The notes under the pieces were generated by a model. It was not told where the DNA came from. It did no database searches and saw only the letters and a list, made by a program, of their open reading frames with translations. DNA of 64,000 bases from Gemmatimonas sp. GTDB lineage: Bacteria; Gemmatimonadota; Gemmatimonadetes; Gemmatimonadales; Gemmatimonadaceae. Position numbers and translations under genes: made by a program. The DNA is taken from NCBI RefSeq assembly GCF_027531815.1, contig NZ_JAPZSK010000004.1, forward strand, positions 372,001 to 436,000, given 5' to 3'. Positions 32,289 to 41,260 of this stretch are shown here, one piece after another (the stretch's first letter is position 1; every line of letters begins with the position of its first letter).

Positions 32289-33191
32289 CTACTGCAGCCG
32301 CACCGCATGCCAGGGTTCGATCTCGCTGAACAGCGAGGGCGCAAAGATGCTGGCCATGGCCTCGATGCCTTCCACCACCCGCGGCCCAGGCCGTGAGATG
32401 AGGCCGTTGGCGTCGAGCGCCCAGACCTGCCGCCCCGCAAGCCATTGCCACTGCGGCAGGGCAAGACACCGCCCCGCCTCCGCGGCCGCCTGCTCGAGCG
32501 AGTAGCCGCAGGGGGCAAACAACACGATCTCCGGGTCGGCATCGCGCAGGGCGTCCATGGCCACCGGCACGCTGTGCGCTCCCGCCGCACCCAGCACATC
32601 GGTACCGCCGGCGCGGGCGATCTGCTCGGGCCCCCAATGCCCGGCGACGTACAGCGGGTCGGTCCACTCCACCAGCGCTACCCTGGGGCGCGGCGCCTGC
32701 GCCGCCTTGAGCGTGCTGTGCACATGCTTCACGCGATCCCGCAGCCCCGCCAGCAGTTCATCGGCCTCGTCGTCGGCCCCGATGGCCCGGGCCACGGCTC
32801 GGATATCCGCGTAGATCCCGTCCAGTGAGGTGCCGCCCAGCGTCACCACCTCCGGCTGTGGCGCGAGGCGGGCGGCAAGCGCCCGGACGTCCGCCTCGCG
32901 CACGGCGCACACCTCGCACAGCTCCTGGGTGAGAATCGCCGTTGGGTGGAGGGCCGTGATGGTCTTGTCGTCGAGCGTGAACAGCGCCACGCCGCCGGCT
33001 TGGGCATCACGCACCGCCGCGTCGATGGCCGACGGATCGTGGGCATGCGGGAGGGCGCTGCGTGTCACCCGGGCACGCGATCGGACGACGTCGGGATAGT
33101 CGCACTCGTGGGTGATGCCAACCAGATGATCGGTGGCGCCAAGGAGGGCCACGATCTCGGTGGCGGCGGGGAGCAGGGAGACGATGCGCAT
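32289..33191 (-). CDS. Cobalamin-binding (BtuF-like) helical-backbone metal receptor protein
   Basis: A 300-residue protein of the periplasmic binding fold type III (BtuF/helical backbone). The N-terminus is RIVSLLPAATEIVALLGATDHLVGITHECDYP, very close to BtuF-type vitamin B12 binders, and the second lobe includes VALVEWTDPLYVAGHWGPEQIARAGG. No signal peptide is visible, which is common in the soluble B12-binding subgroup of bacteria and leaves its location open. No ABC permease or ATPase is adjacent. Cobalamin is relevant here because metH is encoded at 61.2 kb, but the two genes are far apart. Confidence 0.8.
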   Translation of the reverse strand: MRIVSLLPAATEIVALLGATDHLVGITHECDYPDVVRSRARVTRSALPHAHDPSAIDAAVRDAQAGGVALFTLDDKTITALHPTAILTQELCEVCAVREADVRALAARLAPQPEVVTLGGTSLDGIYADIRAVARAIGADDEADELLAGLRDRVKHVHSTLKAAQAPRPRVALVEWTDPLYVAGHWGPEQIARAGGTDVLGAAGAHSVPVAMDALRDADPEIVLFAPCGYSLEQAAAEAGRCLALPQWQWLAGRQVWALDANGLISRPGPRVVEGIEAMASIFAPSLFSEIEPWHAVRLQ

Positions 33192-33278
33192 GACCAGGGG
33201 AGGCAGGGAGACACACGGGGGAGCGTGGCGCTCTGCCCAATGCTGCGCTCGCGCACGCAACCTGGCGAGTAATGGCGC

Positions 33279-33320
33279 AAAAAAAGGGAGGCGGAGCGAC
33301 GTGAGTCGCGCCGCCCCCTT
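33279..33320 (-). terminator. Rho-independent terminator downstream of the amidohydrolase gene
   Basis: On the minus strand a GC-rich imperfect stem (AAGGGGGCGGCGCGAC / GTCGCTCCGCCTCCCTT, loop TCAC) is followed by a run of T residues. It lies about 110 nt after the amidohydrolase stop, in the 240-nt gap before the BtuF-like gene. Confidence 0.75.
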
Positions 33321-33431
33321 CGCATTGGCTGCCGCACAGAGCGGCCAAGTCGTTGCGCTTTCGTCGCTGCCTCACGCCTCTGTCCCCCCCCATGCAGCGA
33401 ACACGCATGAGGCTGTGGCGTCTTCACCCGC

Positions 33432-35135
33432 TCACTGCGGGGCTTTGTAGACCAGCTTGCCTGCCAGCCAGGTGCTCAGCACGCGTGTCCGCAACACCAG
33501 GTCCGCTGGGATGCGCATGATGTCCTGATCGAGCACCACGAAGTCGGCGTACTTGCCCGGCGTGATCGAGCCCATGACCTGTTCCTGGAAGCCCGCATAC
33601 GCCGGCCAGAGCGTCATGCTGCGCAGCGCGTCTTCGCGCGACATGCGCTGCTCGGGGTACCAGCCACCGGCAGGCCAGTCACGCGCATCCTGGCGGGCAA
33701 TGCTGGCGTGGAAGCTGATGAGCGGGTTCACGTCTTCCACCGGGAAGTCACTGCCGTTGGGGATCACCACCCCCGTCTTCAGCAGCGACTGCCAGGCATA
33801 GGCGCCGTAGAGGCGCGTGGGGCCCAGGCGCTTGCCGATCCAGTACATGTCACTCGTCTGGTGGCTGGCCTGCATGCTGGGAATCACCCCCAGCTGCGCG
33901 AAGCGCGGGATGTCGTCCTGGTGCAGGATCTGCGCATGCTCCACGCGAAAGCGATGGTCGGCGCGGGGGACCTGGGCGAACGCCCGCTCATAGGCGTCGA
34001 GCACCACCCGGTTGCCGCGGTCGCCAATGGCGTGCGTGTTGACCTGGAAGCCCGCCGCCAGCCCACGCTCGGCCACCTCCTGAATGTGCGCCGGCGCGCT
34101 GAGCAGCAACCCCGAGTTGTTCGGGTCGTCGCTGTACGGCTCCAGCAGCGCCGCGCCGCGCGAGCCCATGGCGCCATCGGCGTACAGCTTCACCGCCCGC
34201 ACCCAGAGCTGACCGTCGTACAGCGCGTTGCGTGGCCCGAGGGCGAAGTAGTGCTGCAACGCCTCGGCGTTGTCGCCGATCATCACGTAGAGGCGCAAGT
34301 TGAGCTCGCGCTTCGCGGCCATGTCCTCGAACAGCTCGATGGATTCGCGCGAGGCGCCGGCGTCGTGCATGCCCACCAGCCCCAGCGAGTGCATGCGCGC
34401 CACCGCGTCCTTGAGCGCGGCGCGCAGCTCCTCCCGCGAGGGCGCGGGCACCTTGTTCTCCACGAGCCCCGACGCGCGGTCGATGAGCACCCCTGTGGGC
34501 GCGCCCTTCGCGTCGCGCAGGATCTTGCCGCCGCTCGGGTCCTTCGTGGCGGCCGTGAGGCCGGCAAGGCGCATGGCCGCGGCGTTGGCGAGGGCCGCGT
34601 GTCCGTCCACCCGATCGAGGATCACCGGGTGGTCGGGCACGGCCGCCGACAGCGCCTCGTGGGTGGGGAAGGCCGTATTCCCCCAGGCGTTCTGATCCCA
34701 GCCTCGCCCCACGATCCACGATCCCGCGGGGGTGGTCTTGGCGCGGTCGACCACCCGCGCGATCACCTCGTCGTAGCTCCTCGTGCCCACGAGATCGACG
34801 CTGCGCAGCTTCTGCGCGAGGCCGGCGAAGTGCGCGTGGCCGTCCACCATGCCGGGGATGACCGTCCGGCCGCCGGCATCCACAACCTGTGTGGCGGCCC
34901 CCGTGAGGGTGACCGCTTCGCGCGCCGAGCCGGTGAAGACGATGCGACCGCCGCGGACGGCAAAGGCCTCGACCAGCGGGCGGGTGTCGTCGGCGGTGTA
35001 GACGCGGGCGTTGGTGACGATCAGATCGGCCGGCGACTGGGAGGCGACGGCCCGCGGCTGGGCGGCGGCGAGGCACGGCGTGCCGGCCAGAAGCAGCGCG
35101 AGGAGCGCGCGGCGTGGCGCGAGGGAAATGAGCAT
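33432..35135 (-). CDS. Secreted amidohydrolase (amidohydrolase_3, YtcJ-like)
   Basis: A 567-residue metal-dependent hydrolase with a signal peptide (LLALLLAGTPCLAAAQ, cleaved near residue 26). The N-terminal barrel has the metal motif VDGHAHFAG (HxH), then VILDRVDGHAALAN, the HAIGDRGN segment, a His in RVEHAQI and the terminal metal Asp in NGSDFPVEDVNPL. YtcJ-type proteins have broad or unknown amidase/cyclic-amide activity; many are exported. The ATG at 35135 is chosen because it starts the signal peptide; 53 upstream codons in frame look non-coding. Confidence 0.88.
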   Translation of the reverse strand: MLISLAPRRALLALLLAGTPCLAAAQPRAVASQSPADLIVTNARVYTADDTRPLVEAFAVRGGRIVFTGSAREAVTLTGAATQVVDAGGRTVIPGMVDGHAHFAGLAQKLRSVDLVGTRSYDEVIARVVDRAKTTPAGSWIVGRGWDQNAWGNTAFPTHEALSAAVPDHPVILDRVDGHAALANAAAMRLAGLTAATKDPSGGKILRDAKGAPTGVLIDRASGLVENKVPAPSREELRAALKDAVARMHSLGLVGMHDAGASRESIELFEDMAAKRELNLRLYVMIGDNAEALQHYFALGPRNALYDGQLWVRAVKLYADGAMGSRGAALLEPYSDDPNNSGLLLSAPAHIQEVAERGLAAGFQVNTHAIGDRGNRVVLDAYERAFAQVPRADHRFRVEHAQILHQDDIPRFAQLGVIPSMQASHQTSDMYWIGKRLGPTRLYGAYAWQSLLKTGVVIPNGSDFPVEDVNPLISFHASIARQDARDWPAGGWYPEQRMSREDALRSMTLWPAYAGFQEQVMGSITPGKYADFVVLDQDIMRIPADLVLRTRVLSTWLAGKLVYKAPQ

Positions 35136-35371
35136 CCTCAATAGTGCGCCCCGATGTCCGGCATTGCCACGGCTGTAATGCGCCCTGCTGCTGGGCTCCG
35201 CTCTCGTGACTGGACCGTGCGGGGGAACATTGCGGCATGCGCGACGCACCTGCTGTCGCAGCGTCGCCACACACCGTATGCCCGAGCTTGCCACTTCAGA
35301 GGGCGAGGGTGTGGCACGAAACGTGATTCAGGGTGCCCGGGCAAGCATCAGCCACCCCTTCTTTCCAGCCA

Positions 35372-36121
35372 ATGTCCAGCCTCCTCTCCCGCTCCCTGCG
35401 TTTCGCCGTGGTTGCCGCCACCGTAACGGCGGCCTCAGCCCAGGCGCAGGCGCCATCGGCGTCGGCCACCAGCGGCTACCTCGACTTCGTCGGTACCATC
35501 GGCGGCGCCCCCATTGCCAACAACATCATCACGGGGCCGTACCGGGCGAAGTTCCAGCCCACTGGCGGCGCCATGGGCGCCAATGCCTTCGACATCTACT
35601 GCTTCGACTGGCTCGGCCGTGCCGGCGACAGCGACGTGCAGCTGCTGACCTTCTCCGATGCCGTCATGTCGATGGCGCCGGTGCCGACGGCACTGCGCCT
35701 CAAGTTTGCCGACGATCCGGAAGGCACGGCGGGTGGCCTGACGACCGCCAAGCTCAACTCGGCTGCGTGGCTCACCACCCAGATGACCATGGCCAATCAG
35801 GCGCGCTGGAATGAGATGCACGTGGCGCTCTGGCGCATCTTCTGGGACGCCGGCGTGGGCAGCCCCACGCTCCCCGATCTCAGCTTCCAGCAGGGGAGTG
35901 GTGACCCGAACGCGCAGTACTGGTTCGACATGGCCGCGCAGAATGCCACTTACGACGCGAGCAACTTCCGCATTCTTGCGCCGGTTGACGGGCAGGGCGT
36001 TTTCCGTACCGATCGGCAGGTGTTTCTGGCGCAGGTGCCGGAGCCTGGTTCGTTCGCGCTGACGGGTGTGGGACTGGTCGCGCTTGCCTGGGTGTCCCGT
36101 CGTCGTCGTCACGTCGCCTGA
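35372..36121 (+). CDS. Exported protein with a C-terminal PEP-CTERM sorting signal
   Basis: A 249-residue protein with a signal peptide (LRFAVVAATVTAASAQAQA) and a C-terminal VPEPGSFALTGVGLVALAWVSRRRRH: VPEP motif, hydrophobic helix and basic tail, the PEP-CTERM signal recognised by exosortase. The central ~190 residues have no recognised enzyme motif; the segment WNEMHVALWRIFWDAG and FDIYCFDWLG recall PEP-CTERM surface proteins of unknown role. No exosortase is encoded in the window, so it must be elsewhere. The 236-nt gap upstream, shared with the divergent amidohydrolase, shows no clear promoter. Confidence 0.85.
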   Translation: MSSLLSRSLRFAVVAATVTAASAQAQAPSASATSGYLDFVGTIGGAPIANNIITGPYRAKFQPTGGAMGANAFDIYCFDWLGRAGDSDVQLLTFSDAVMSMAPVPTALRLKFADDPEGTAGGLTTAKLNSAAWLTTQMTMANQARWNEMHVALWRIFWDAGVGSPTLPDLSFQQGSGDPNAQYWFDMAAQNATYDASNFRILAPVDGQGVFRTDRQVFLAQVPEPGSFALTGVGLVALAWVSRRRRHVA

Positions 36122-36147
36122 CGTTCGGCTCCTTCCGTGGTACGACG

Positions 36148-36180
36148 AAAAAGCGCCACCCGGTTCGGGTGGCGCTTTTT
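36148..36180. terminator. Strong bidirectional Rho-independent terminator
   Basis: AAAAAGCGCCACCCG and CGGGTGGCGCTTTTT form a perfect 15-bp stem with a 3-nt loop; it is flanked by A and T runs on both strands. It sits between the convergent PEP-CTERM and fasciclin genes. Confidence 0.92.
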
Positions 36181-36230
36181 CTTGCATCTTCCGCTGACGT
36201 CACCCGTGCGAGGGTGACGCAACACCCGCC

Positions 36231-36719
36231 TTACTTGCTGGGCGGCAGGATCACCGCGTCGATCACGTGAATCACGCCGTTCTTGGCGGCGATGTCGGTC
36301 TTCACGATGTGCGCGTTGTTGATCATCGGCGTGCTGCCCATGACCGAGATCTTGGCTTCGGACCCTTCCACCGTCTTGGCGCCCTTGCCGGCGAGCTTGA
36401 GGGCGTCGGCAGCCATCACCTTGCCAGCCACCACGTGGTAGAGCAGGACGCTCTTGAGCTTCGCCTTGTCGGCGGCCAGCGCCTGGAGGGTAGCGGCGGG
36501 GACCTTGGCGAACGCCTCGTCGGTCGGGGCGAACACGGTGAACGGACCCGGGCCCTTCAGCGTTTCAACCAGGCCGGCATCGCCGAGGAGCTTGGCGAGC
36601 GTCTTGAACGAGCCCGCCGCCACGGCGGTCTCGACGATATCCTTATCCTGCGCCTGGGCCACGGTGGGGGCAGCGAAGGCCAGCACGGCGGCCGTAGCGA
36701 GCAGGGAAAGCTTGCGCAT
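36231..36719 (-). CDS. Secreted fasciclin-domain (FAS1) protein
   Basis: A 162-residue exported protein with a signal peptide ([22 protein letters not shown]) and one FAS1 domain. Both FAS1 boxes are seen: [19 protein letters not shown] (H1) and [15 protein letters not shown] (H2), with the YH motif (LLYHVVAGK) between them. FAS1 proteins are secreted or cell-surface adhesion proteins. The ATG at 36719 has GGAG at about 9 nt; a second ATG five codons upstream is less likely. A perfect palindrome lies about 37 nt before the start. Confidence 0.93.
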   Translation of the reverse strand: MRKLSLLATAAVLAFAAPTVAQAQDKDIVETAVAAGSFKTLAKLLGDAGLVETLKGPGPFTVFAPTDEAFAKVPAATLQALAADKAKLKSVLLYHVVAGKVMAADALKLAGKGAKTVEGSEAKISVMGSTPMINNAHIVKTDIAAKNGVIHVIDAVILPPSK

Positions 36720-36755
36720 CGGTGACAACTCCATGTCATCGGGTTCCAGTACATG

Positions 36756-36773
36756 TAGGACCGACCGGTCCTA
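36756..36773. promoter_or_regulatory. Palindrome TAGGACC-N4-GGTCCTA upstream of the fasciclin gene
   Basis: An 18-bp perfect inverted repeat with 7-bp arms, next to a second palindrome TACATGTA (36750-36757). Position and form fit a dimeric repressor or activator site, but no regulator is encoded nearby. Confidence 0.35.
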
Positions 36774-36855
36774 ACAGCAGGTGAATACCCCGCTCTCATA
36801 CCCTGTTCCTCGGCTCCAGATCCTGTGACAGTCCGAGTGCCACAGTCCGAAACCC

Positions 36856-37869
36856 ATGGCTAGTTCCGGGCGCGCCGCCTCGCGGCCGGGCCAGGTCACC
36901 CGACTCGTCCGCTCGGCGGTCTGGCTTGCCAGTGCCCTGTCGGTCGTCGGTTGGCTTGTCCTGGCTTCCGTGAACGATGCCAGCCCGTTCGGAATGCTAC
37001 TGGGCTTTGCTCCCCGGTGGTGGGTGGTGTTCCCCTGGCTCCTGCTGCTTCCCCTGGGGGCTCTCGCGGGTCTCCCCACGGCGCTGGTCGCCGTTGGCGG
37101 CACGCTGGCCGCCGTCTTTGGAATCGCCCGGTTCGAGCTCCCCCGTGGGACGCCCGCGGCCCCGCCCCGCGCGCTGCGCGTCGTCACCTACAATACCGAC
37201 TTCAGCCTGCCGCTGACCTTGCGGCTGCGCAACGATCTGCGCCGATGGGATGCCGACATCGTGCTGCTGCAGGACTGCAAGGTCGTGCTGGCCCAGACAC
37301 TGCGCCTTGCCGTGCCCGAAGCGGGCTCGCTGGGCCCGTACTGCTTTGCCTCCCGCTGGCCCATCGTCGAAGCGGTGCCGCTCACGCCCCCTGAGTCGCG
37401 AGGAACCACGACCTCGCCGCCCGCCATCCGGCTGCGTATCCGCACGCCCAGAGGTGAGCTGCTGGTCTATGCCGTGCACTTGCCCAGCCCGCGCCATGCG
37501 CTCGGGGCGGCGCGATGGCCACAGCCGGGTGAACTGGTTCCGCGGTTGCGTGCGTCGCTGGAGGAGCGCGGACGCGCGTCGGCCTACGTCTCCTCGGTGG
37601 TCGCGCGGCGCGACCGGCACTTCCTCGTGGCCGGCGATTTCAACCTGCCCTTTGGCAGCGCCATTCTGCGCCGAGACTGGAGCGACCTCACCAACGCCTT
37701 CGCCGCCGTCGGGGTGGGCTTTGGCCACACCATGCAGGCGGGGATCTTCCCGGTGCGCATTGACCACGTACTGGTGCCGCCCACGCTGCGCCCCGTTGCC
37801 GCCACCGTCCTGTCTGGGTACCCCAGCGAGCATCAGCCCGTGGTGGTCGACCTCGCCTGGCCGGACTGA
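36856..37869 (+). CDS. Membrane-anchored endonuclease/exonuclease/phosphatase (EEP) family protein
   Basis: A 337-residue protein with two or three N-terminal transmembrane segments (residues ~15-40 and ~55-95) followed by an EEP-fold domain. Metal and catalytic landmarks are VVTYNTD, ADIVLLQD (Asp where Glu is usual), YAVHLPSP, AGDFNLP, and the C-terminal RIDHVLVPP and SEHQPVVVDL. Members hydrolyse phosphodiester bonds in nucleic acids, lipids or small molecules. The membrane anchor suggests an extracytoplasmic active site; substrate unknown. It starts 136 nt from the divergent fasciclin gene. Confidence 0.85.
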   Translation: MASSGRAASRPGQVTRLVRSAVWLASALSVVGWLVLASVNDASPFGMLLGFAPRWWVVFPWLLLLPLGALAGLPTALVAVGGTLAAVFGIARFELPRGTPAAPPRALRVVTYNTDFSLPLTLRLRNDLRRWDADIVLLQDCKVVLAQTLRLAVPEAGSLGPYCFASRWPIVEAVPLTPPESRGTTTSPPAIRLRIRTPRGELLVYAVHLPSPRHALGAARWPQPGELVPRLRASLEERGRASAYVSSVVARRDRHFLVAGDFNLPFGSAILRRDWSDLTNAFAAVGVGFGHTMQAGIFPVRIDHVLVPPTLRPVAATVLSGYPSEHQPVVVDLAWPD

Positions 37870-37895
37870 CCGCCGGTGGCGCTCGGGCGCTCGGC

Positions 37896-38492
37896 TCAGC
37901 GCAGCGCGCTCAGGACCACCGTTTCAAGGAGGCCCAGGCCGAAGTACGCCACGAGCACGCTGATGTCGATCATGCCGATCGTGGGGATCACATTGCGCAA
38001 CGGAGCCAGGAACCACTCCGTCAGGACGAAACTCCAGCGCCACCACTTCGAGTAGGGGCCGCCGCCCACCCAACTGGCGATCACGCGGGCGAAGAGCGCA
38101 AGGCGCAGCACGCTGAACGTCCACTTCACCAGCAGCAGGAGCATGCCGCCGCCGCTCTGGCTGGCGTAGGCCATGAGCAGGAACTGGTCGCGCAGGAACT
38201 GCAGGCCGGAGAGCAGGAGCAGGCCCCCCAGAATGACCGCCGCAAGCGCCCACCACGGGGCGGCGTATGGGGTGCCCCCGGCCCGCAGCAGGCGACGCTC
38301 CATGGGCGCGACCAGCACCGGGTCGATCCGCTCACGGACGAACCGCGCGACCGGAGAAAACGGGGAGATGCGCCGCGTCCGCACGCCCCAGCTGGTAATG
38401 GCCCCCACCCCCGCAAGGAACCCGGCGGCAAACACCAGCGGCCGCAGCAGCACGAGGACGGTGTTTAGAACTCCGGCGACGGTCTCGATCAT
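37896..38492 (-). CDS. YggT-family integral membrane protein (two YGGT repeats)
   Basis: A 198-residue membrane protein with four or five helices. Two copies of the YGGT pattern are visible: FVRERIDPVLVAPMERRLLRAGG and FVLTEWFLAPLRNVIPTIGMIDISVLVAYFGL. YggT proteins are linked to cell-envelope or division functions and osmotic tolerance, but the biochemical role is unclear. The start is fixed by a consensus TATAAT box 6 nt upstream, with no Shine-Dalgarno site. It is downstream of ugd on the same strand but separated from it by a long inverted repeat. Confidence 0.85.
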   Translation of the reverse strand: MIETVAGVLNTVLVLLRPLVFAAGFLAGVGAITSWGVRTRRISPFSPVARFVRERIDPVLVAPMERRLLRAGGTPYAAPWWALAAVILGGLLLLSGLQFLRDQFLLMAYASQSGGGMLLLLVKWTFSVLRLALFARVIASWVGGGPYSKWWRWSFVLTEWFLAPLRNVIPTIGMIDISVLVAYFGLGLLETVVLSALR

Positions 38493-38498
38493 GACCGA

Positions 38499-38504
38499 AT
38501 TATA
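38499..38504 (-). promoter_or_regulatory. -10 box TATAAT of a leaderless yggT promoter
   Basis: A perfect consensus TATAAT, 6 nt, then ATG on the minus strand. It is the clearest member of the leaderless set. Confidence 0.65.
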
Positions 38505-38532
38505 CCCGGGAGGCGCCTTTCGGGCGTGGAAG

Positions 38533-38608
38533 GGCGGAAGGAGTGAAGGGTTGCCACCTGACTGGACATCGCTTTTCGGTTCGGAGGCAACCCCTCACTC
38601 CTTACGCC
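38533..38608. terminator. Long inverted repeat between ugd and yggT, probable ugd terminator
   Basis: Arms 38533-38555 and 38586-38608 pair over 23 positions with two mismatches (core AAGGAGTGA...GGGTTGCC) around a 30-nt loop. It begins 14 nt beyond the ugd stop codon. No T-run follows, so it could be a terminator, an mRNA-stabilising hairpin or a REP-like repeat. Confidence 0.5.
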
Positions 38609-38621
38609 GTCGCAGTTCCCC

Positions 38622-39926
38622 CTACGGCCGCCCCACACTCGAGTACGCGAACCCCAGCCCCCTCACCACCTCTGGCCGGTACACATTCCGCAGGTCCACG
38701 AAGACCCGCTGCGCCATCACGCTGCCCAGGCGCTCGAGGTCGAGCCCTCGGAATTCGTTCCACTCGGTCAGCAGCGCGACGGCGTGGGCACCGGACGCCG
38801 CCGCATACGGGTCGCTGCACCACGCTACCCCCGGTAACAGCGACTTGCCTTCGTGCATGGCTGCCGGGTCGAACGCCTGCACATGCGCACCGGCGTCCTG
38901 CAGCGCCGGCACGATCGACAGGCTCGGCGCATCACGCATGTCGTCGGTGTTGGGCTTGAAGGCCACGCCCAGCACGGCAATCGTCTTCCCCCGGACGCTT
39001 CCGCCGCACGCCGCCATGATGCGGCCGGCCATGGCCCCCTTCCGGCGATCGTTGATCTGCACCACCGTTTCCACGAGCCGCACCGGCGAGCCGACATCCT
39101 GCGCCGTGCGCGCGAGCGCGAGCGTGTCCTTGGGGAAGCAACTGCCCCCGTATCCCGGCCCGGCGTGCAGAAACTTCTTGCCGATCCGGCCGTCGAGCCC
39201 CATGCCGCGGGCCACGTCCTGCACATCGGCGCCCAGCTTCTCGCACAGGTCGGCGATTTCGTTGATGAACGTGATCTTGGTGGCGAGGAACGCATTCGCC
39301 GCGTACTTGGTGAGCTCTGCCGTCTCGAGGCTCGTCATCACGATCGGCGTCTCCATGAGAAACAGCGGTCGATAGAGCTCGCGCAGCACCGCGCGGGCAC
39401 GGTCGGTTTCGCAGCCGATCACGACCCGGTCGGGGCGCATGAAATCGGCAATGGCCGATCCTTCGCGCAGAAACTCGGGGTTCGACGCCACATCGAACGT
39501 GGCGTCGGGATTCGTTTCGCGCACGAGCGCCGCCACGCGACGTCCCGTGCCCACCGGCACCGTGCTCTTGGTGACGATGACCGTGTAGCCGGTCAGGGCG
39601 CGCGCCACGTCCATGGCGGCCGCTTCCACGAATCGCAGATCCGCGTGGCCATCACCGCGCCGGCTCGGCGTGCCGACCGCGAGAAACACGGCGTCCGCCT
39701 CCGCTACGGCCCCCGGGAGATCCGTGGTGAAGCGCAAGCGCCCGCTCCGCATCCCCCGCTCGACGAGGTCATCGAGGCCGGGCTCGTAAATGGGGATCTC
39801 ACCGCGGCCAAGCTGTTCGATCTTCTCCGGGTTCATGTCCACGCAGGTGACGGTGGAGCCGAACTCGGCGAAGCATGCCCCCGACACCAGGCCTACGTAG
39901 CCGGTCCCGATCATGGCAATGTGCAT
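38622..39926 (-). CDS. ugd: UDP-glucose 6-dehydrogenase
   Basis: A 434-residue NAD-dependent enzyme converting UDP-glucose to UDP-glucuronate for polysaccharide synthesis. The N-terminal Rossmann motif is MIGTGYVGLVSGACFAEFG, the middle helix carries EFLREGSAI, and the catalytic cysteine lies in GPGYGGSCFPKD. The C-terminal UDP-binding domain has LGVAFKPNTDDMRDAPS. The length is normal. It follows the VanZ-like and acyl-CoA dehydrogenase genes on the same strand at short spacing (42 and 20 nt), so cotranscription is likely. Confidence 0.96.
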   Translation of the reverse strand: MHIAMIGTGYVGLVSGACFAEFGSTVTCVDMNPEKIEQLGRGEIPIYEPGLDDLVERGMRSGRLRFTTDLPGAVAEADAVFLAVGTPSRRGDGHADLRFVEAAAMDVARALTGYTVIVTKSTVPVGTGRRVAALVRETNPDATFDVASNPEFLREGSAIADFMRPDRVVIGCETDRARAVLRELYRPLFLMETPIVMTSLETAELTKYAANAFLATKITFINEIADLCEKLGADVQDVARGMGLDGRIGKKFLHAGPGYGGSCFPKDTLALARTAQDVGSPVRLVETVVQINDRRKGAMAGRIMAACGGSVRGKTIAVLGVAFKPNTDDMRDAPSLSIVPALQDAGAHVQAFDPAAMHEGKSLLPGVAWCSDPYAAASGAHAVALLTEWNEFRGLDLERLGSVMAQRVFVDLRNVYRPEVVRGLGFAYSSVGRP

Positions 39927-39968
39927 GGCAGTGCCCCCAGAAAGCGAAGTGGATGACCCGCGGCCAAT

Positions 39969-41240
39969 CTATCCGGCGCGACCGCTGGACCAGAGGCGCG
40001 CCGTGTCGCGGCGCAGTAACGCTCCTACGCCGAAGGCCCCGATGACCAGCAGCCAGTCGGTGAGGCGAACGGGATGGATGCCCGTGGCGGCCGGAAGCCC
40101 CAAAAGCGCCAAGGTCAACGCGGTGGGCCAGGCCAGTGTCGCGATCACGCCTCGGGCAGCTGGCGTCATGCGCGCGCCCGCGACCAGCCAGCCCACTGGG
40201 AGGAACAACGCGATGGTCCAGCAGCCCTGCACGAGGCGCGCATCTATGCTGCCGGGGGCCACGACCGATTGCCACAGCGCCCATCCAACCAGCGGGGTCA
40301 ACGCCCACACGCTCGTCGAAACGCGGTTATGCCGCTGCACCGTCACCGCCAGCTCCCGCGACGAACTCGCCGCGGCGATTCGCACCGGCTCGTCGGGACG
40401 CCACGAACCGGTTTCGTGGACCAGCATGAGGGGGGTGAATCCGGCCGCCTCCGCCCGGATCCGACGACGCACTTCGACACGCGAACCATGCTGCGCGAGC
40501 ATGAATGTTGGCGTGCTGTCGCCAGCGGCATGCAGAAAGACGATGGATCGGCGCGTCAGGGCCGGTTCGAGTCGACGAAGCTGCAGCTCCAGCCGAAGCG
40601 TGTCGCCAAGGACCGCGACCTCTCGGACCAACGGACCGTATCCCGGATGCGGGAGGCGCTGGTCGTTGATCGACACCCGCGTGATCTCGCCTCCGAAATA
40701 CCCGAACGCCGGTGAATAGCTGAATCCGCTGGGGCGGGTGACCGTCTCGGTCGCGGGGGGCCACGGGGCAGCCGGCTGCACCGCCAGGCTCGTACCGGCA
40801 AGTACGAGGAGCACCACGGCGCCCCAGCCGTTGGCGAGACGGCGGGCGACTGCGGCGGAGCGCCAGCGTGTGGCGCGCGCCCGCTGCGACAATCCCCACC
40901 CCGCGACGGCGCCCAGGCTGTTCGTGACGAGGTCGGCCACGGCCGGTGAACGTGCGCCGACGATGCCACTCCACTGCACGAGCTCGACTGTCAACGACAG
41001 GGCGGCCCCCATGAGCAGCGCCGTACGGGCGCGCATCCGCCCCACGGACACGGCGGCGCCGAGGGGCAGGAAGAGCGCCACGTTGGCGACGGCGTCGGCC
41101 AGCCAGGAGGGACCGCAGACCAGGCACCACGCGCGCGGCATGCGCGCGGCGGGCACGCCGTTGGCCGGTACCAGCGTGACGAGGGCGATCACACCGACAG
41201 CGCCGAGGAACAGCGCCATCGATGCGCGTCGCGTGCGCAT
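39969..41240 (-). CDS. VanZ-like family membrane protein with an extra central domain
   Basis: A 423-residue membrane protein. The N-terminal four-helix part (LADAVANVALFLPLGAAVSV, SLTVELVQWSG, ARSPAVADLVTNSLGAVAGWGL) matches VanZ-like proteins, a family named after a teicoplanin-resistance protein but mostly of unknown function. Then follows a ~190-residue extracytoplasmic stretch (FGYFGGEITRVSINDQRLPHPG) with a concanavalin-like beta pattern, and a second membrane part at the C-terminus. VanZ-like proteins commonly occur with polysaccharide genes, in keeping with ugd next door. Confidence 0.8.
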   Translation of the reverse strand: MRTRRASMALFLGAVGVIALVTLVPANGVPAARMPRAWCLVCGPSWLADAVANVALFLPLGAAVSVGRMRARTALLMGAALSLTVELVQWSGIVGARSPAVADLVTNSLGAVAGWGLSQRARATRWRSAAVARRLANGWGAVVLLVLAGTSLAVQPAAPWPPATETVTRPSGFSYSPAFGYFGGEITRVSINDQRLPHPGYGPLVREVAVLGDTLRLELQLRRLEPALTRRSIVFLHAAGDSTPTFMLAQHGSRVEVRRRIRAEAAGFTPLMLVHETGSWRPDEPVRIAAASSSRELAVTVQRHNRVSTSVWALTPLVGWALWQSVVAPGSIDARLVQGCWTIALFLPVGWLVAGARMTPAARGVIATLAWPTALTLALLGLPAATGIHPVRLTDWLLVIGAFGVGALLRRDTARLWSSGRAG

Positions 41241-41260
41241 GGGGAAACGGAAGATCCGGG

